Of a DNA stretch of 6,045 nt, positions 5,334 through 6,045 are shown piece after piece. The DNA lies in contig CANGVB010000252.1 in NCBI GenBank assembly GCA_947456995.1, positions 1 through 6,045 of the forward strand, read 5' to 3'. The notes beneath the pieces were generated by a model that had not been told where the DNA came from, ran no database searches, and saw only the letters and a list, made by a program, of their open reading frames with translations. The number at the start of each line of letters is the position of its first letter. The stretch's first letter is position 1. Position numbers and translations under genes: made by a program. The stretch is from Bryobacteraceae bacterium. Its GTDB lineage: Bacteria > Acidobacteriota > Terriglobia > Bryobacterales > Bryobacteraceae.

Positions 5334-6045
5334 CCCTGCCGCACCTCCTCCTCCTGAAGATGCAGCTCAGTCGCTTTCGGTCAAGCGGGCTGAAGTAGAG
5401 TTTCACAACTTTGCAAGTCTTGGCGAGCCCGAAAGAGCGGCCCGCGTTTACGCGGAAGAAAATCAGCGCCGCGGTGCCATCCTCGACGAAATGCGCGAGT
5501 TTATTGGCCCGATGACTCCCTTCCTTGAAATCGGTTCCAATGCCGGCCACTCCAGCTACATGCTTTGTAACCAATACGGTGCATCCGGATATGCCCTCGA
5601 TATCTCGGAAGACTCTCTTCGTTACGGGATCGCATTGCGCGATAAATGGCAATTGGAGAATTCTCCCGTCCTCGTTGCTGGCGATGCTCTTCATCTGCCC
5701 TTCAAAGACAACTCGCTGCGTATGGTTGTGGCCTTTCAGATGCTCTCGCAATTCATGGATATCGAGAGTGTGTTTCTCGAAGTCAAACGCGTGCTGGCTC
5801 CTGGCGGGATTTTCCTTTTTGCCGAAGAACCGATGCGCAGGCTGCTCACCGCTCGTTTCTATCGCTGCCCTTACTACGACACGATGAAGCCGTGGGAGCG
5901 CAAGCTTTACGACTGGGGCCTGCTTGGTTTCCTGGTCAAGGATGTGATTGGTGCGCATCAGGAAGAGTCCTTCGGTATCCATCAAAATCACCGCATGTAT
6001 TTGAGTGACTGGCATAAGCTGATCACCAAGCACTTCGCCGAACAA
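5317..6045 (+). CDS. Class I SAM-dependent methyltransferase (3' end outside window)
   Basis: 243 codons are visible, open to the last base, with no stop. The start ATG at 5317 has AGGAG upstream and overlaps the lipoprotein gene by 17 bases. After a Pro-rich N-terminus (four CCT codons at 5344-5355) comes motif I FLEIGSNAGHSS (E71, G73, G77), the acidic residue that binds the SAM ribose in ALDIS (D95), the adenine-contact motif AGDALHLPF (D123), then a motif-IV-like strand VVAFQML and the post-motif LAPGGIFLFAEEP. This is a Methyltransf_11-type Rossmann fold with all SAM-binding features. After it, about residues 170-243 form an Arg/Tyr/Trp-rich extension (RFYRCPYYD, KPWERKLYDW) that I do not recognise and which may belong to a further domain or determine the substrate. 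Methyl acceptor unknown. Likely co-translated with the phosphatase and lipoprotein. Confidence 0.88.
   Translation, partial: MPIKNSPAAPPPPEDAAQSLSVKRAEVEFHNFASLGEPERAARVYAEENQRRGAILDEMREFIGPMTPFLEIGSNAGHSSYMLCNQYGASGYALDISEDSLRYGIALRDKWQLENSPVLVAGDALHLPFKDNSLRMVVAFQMLSQFMDIESVFLEVKRVLAPGGIFLFAEEPMRRLLTARFYRCPYYDTMKPWERKLYDWGLLGFLVKDVIGAHQEESFGIHQNHRMYLSDWHKLITKHFAEQ

Noticed and set aside
5293..6045. 250-codon open frame on the minus strand
   Set aside because: It lies opposite a frame with all SAM-methyltransferase motifs, a good AGGAG and operon overlap; its own translation shows no recognisable motif. It is a shadow.

Overview
The window is gene-dense, moderately GC-rich bacterial DNA and looks like Acidobacteriota, possibly the Bryobacterales/Solibacteres side. 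This placement is an inference from gene style: a hybrid histidine kinase with propeller repeats and a Y_Y_Y domain, a LolA-like exported protein with a highly charged insert, and a TIGR04283-type glycosyltransferase. No marker gene is present to settle it. I see no rRNA, tRNA, CRISPR array, insertion sequence or phage gene.

Layout: (1) 1-2202, plus strand, is the 3' part of a large hybrid sensor kinase whose N-terminus lies outside the window. (2) 4215 down to 2203, minus strand, is a tightly packed three-gene run: an unrecognised 167-residue protein, a family 2 glycosyltransferase, and an exported LolA-like protein. Its last stop codon directly abuts the kinase stop codon. (3) 4242 to the right edge, plus strand, is a second packed run: a HAD phosphatase, a small lipoprotein, and a SAM-dependent methyltransferase cut by the window end. 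The two runs diverge from a gap of only about 26 bases.

Within each run, start and stop codons touch, overlap or lie within 13 bases, so translational coupling and shared expression are likely. The minus-strand run pairs a sugar-transfer enzyme with an exported protein of the LolA/RseB type, which suggests envelope or glycan work. The plus-strand run has no obvious single pathway.

The most unusual item is the lipoprotein at 4932-5333. It reads as the N-terminal and C-terminal beta-sandwich segments of an amidohydrolase joined directly, with the metal-binding catalytic barrel missing and no histidine anywhere. It is in frame, carries a lipoprotein signal and is embedded between two intact coupled genes, so it may be a retained, repurposed non-catalytic protein rather than simple debris.
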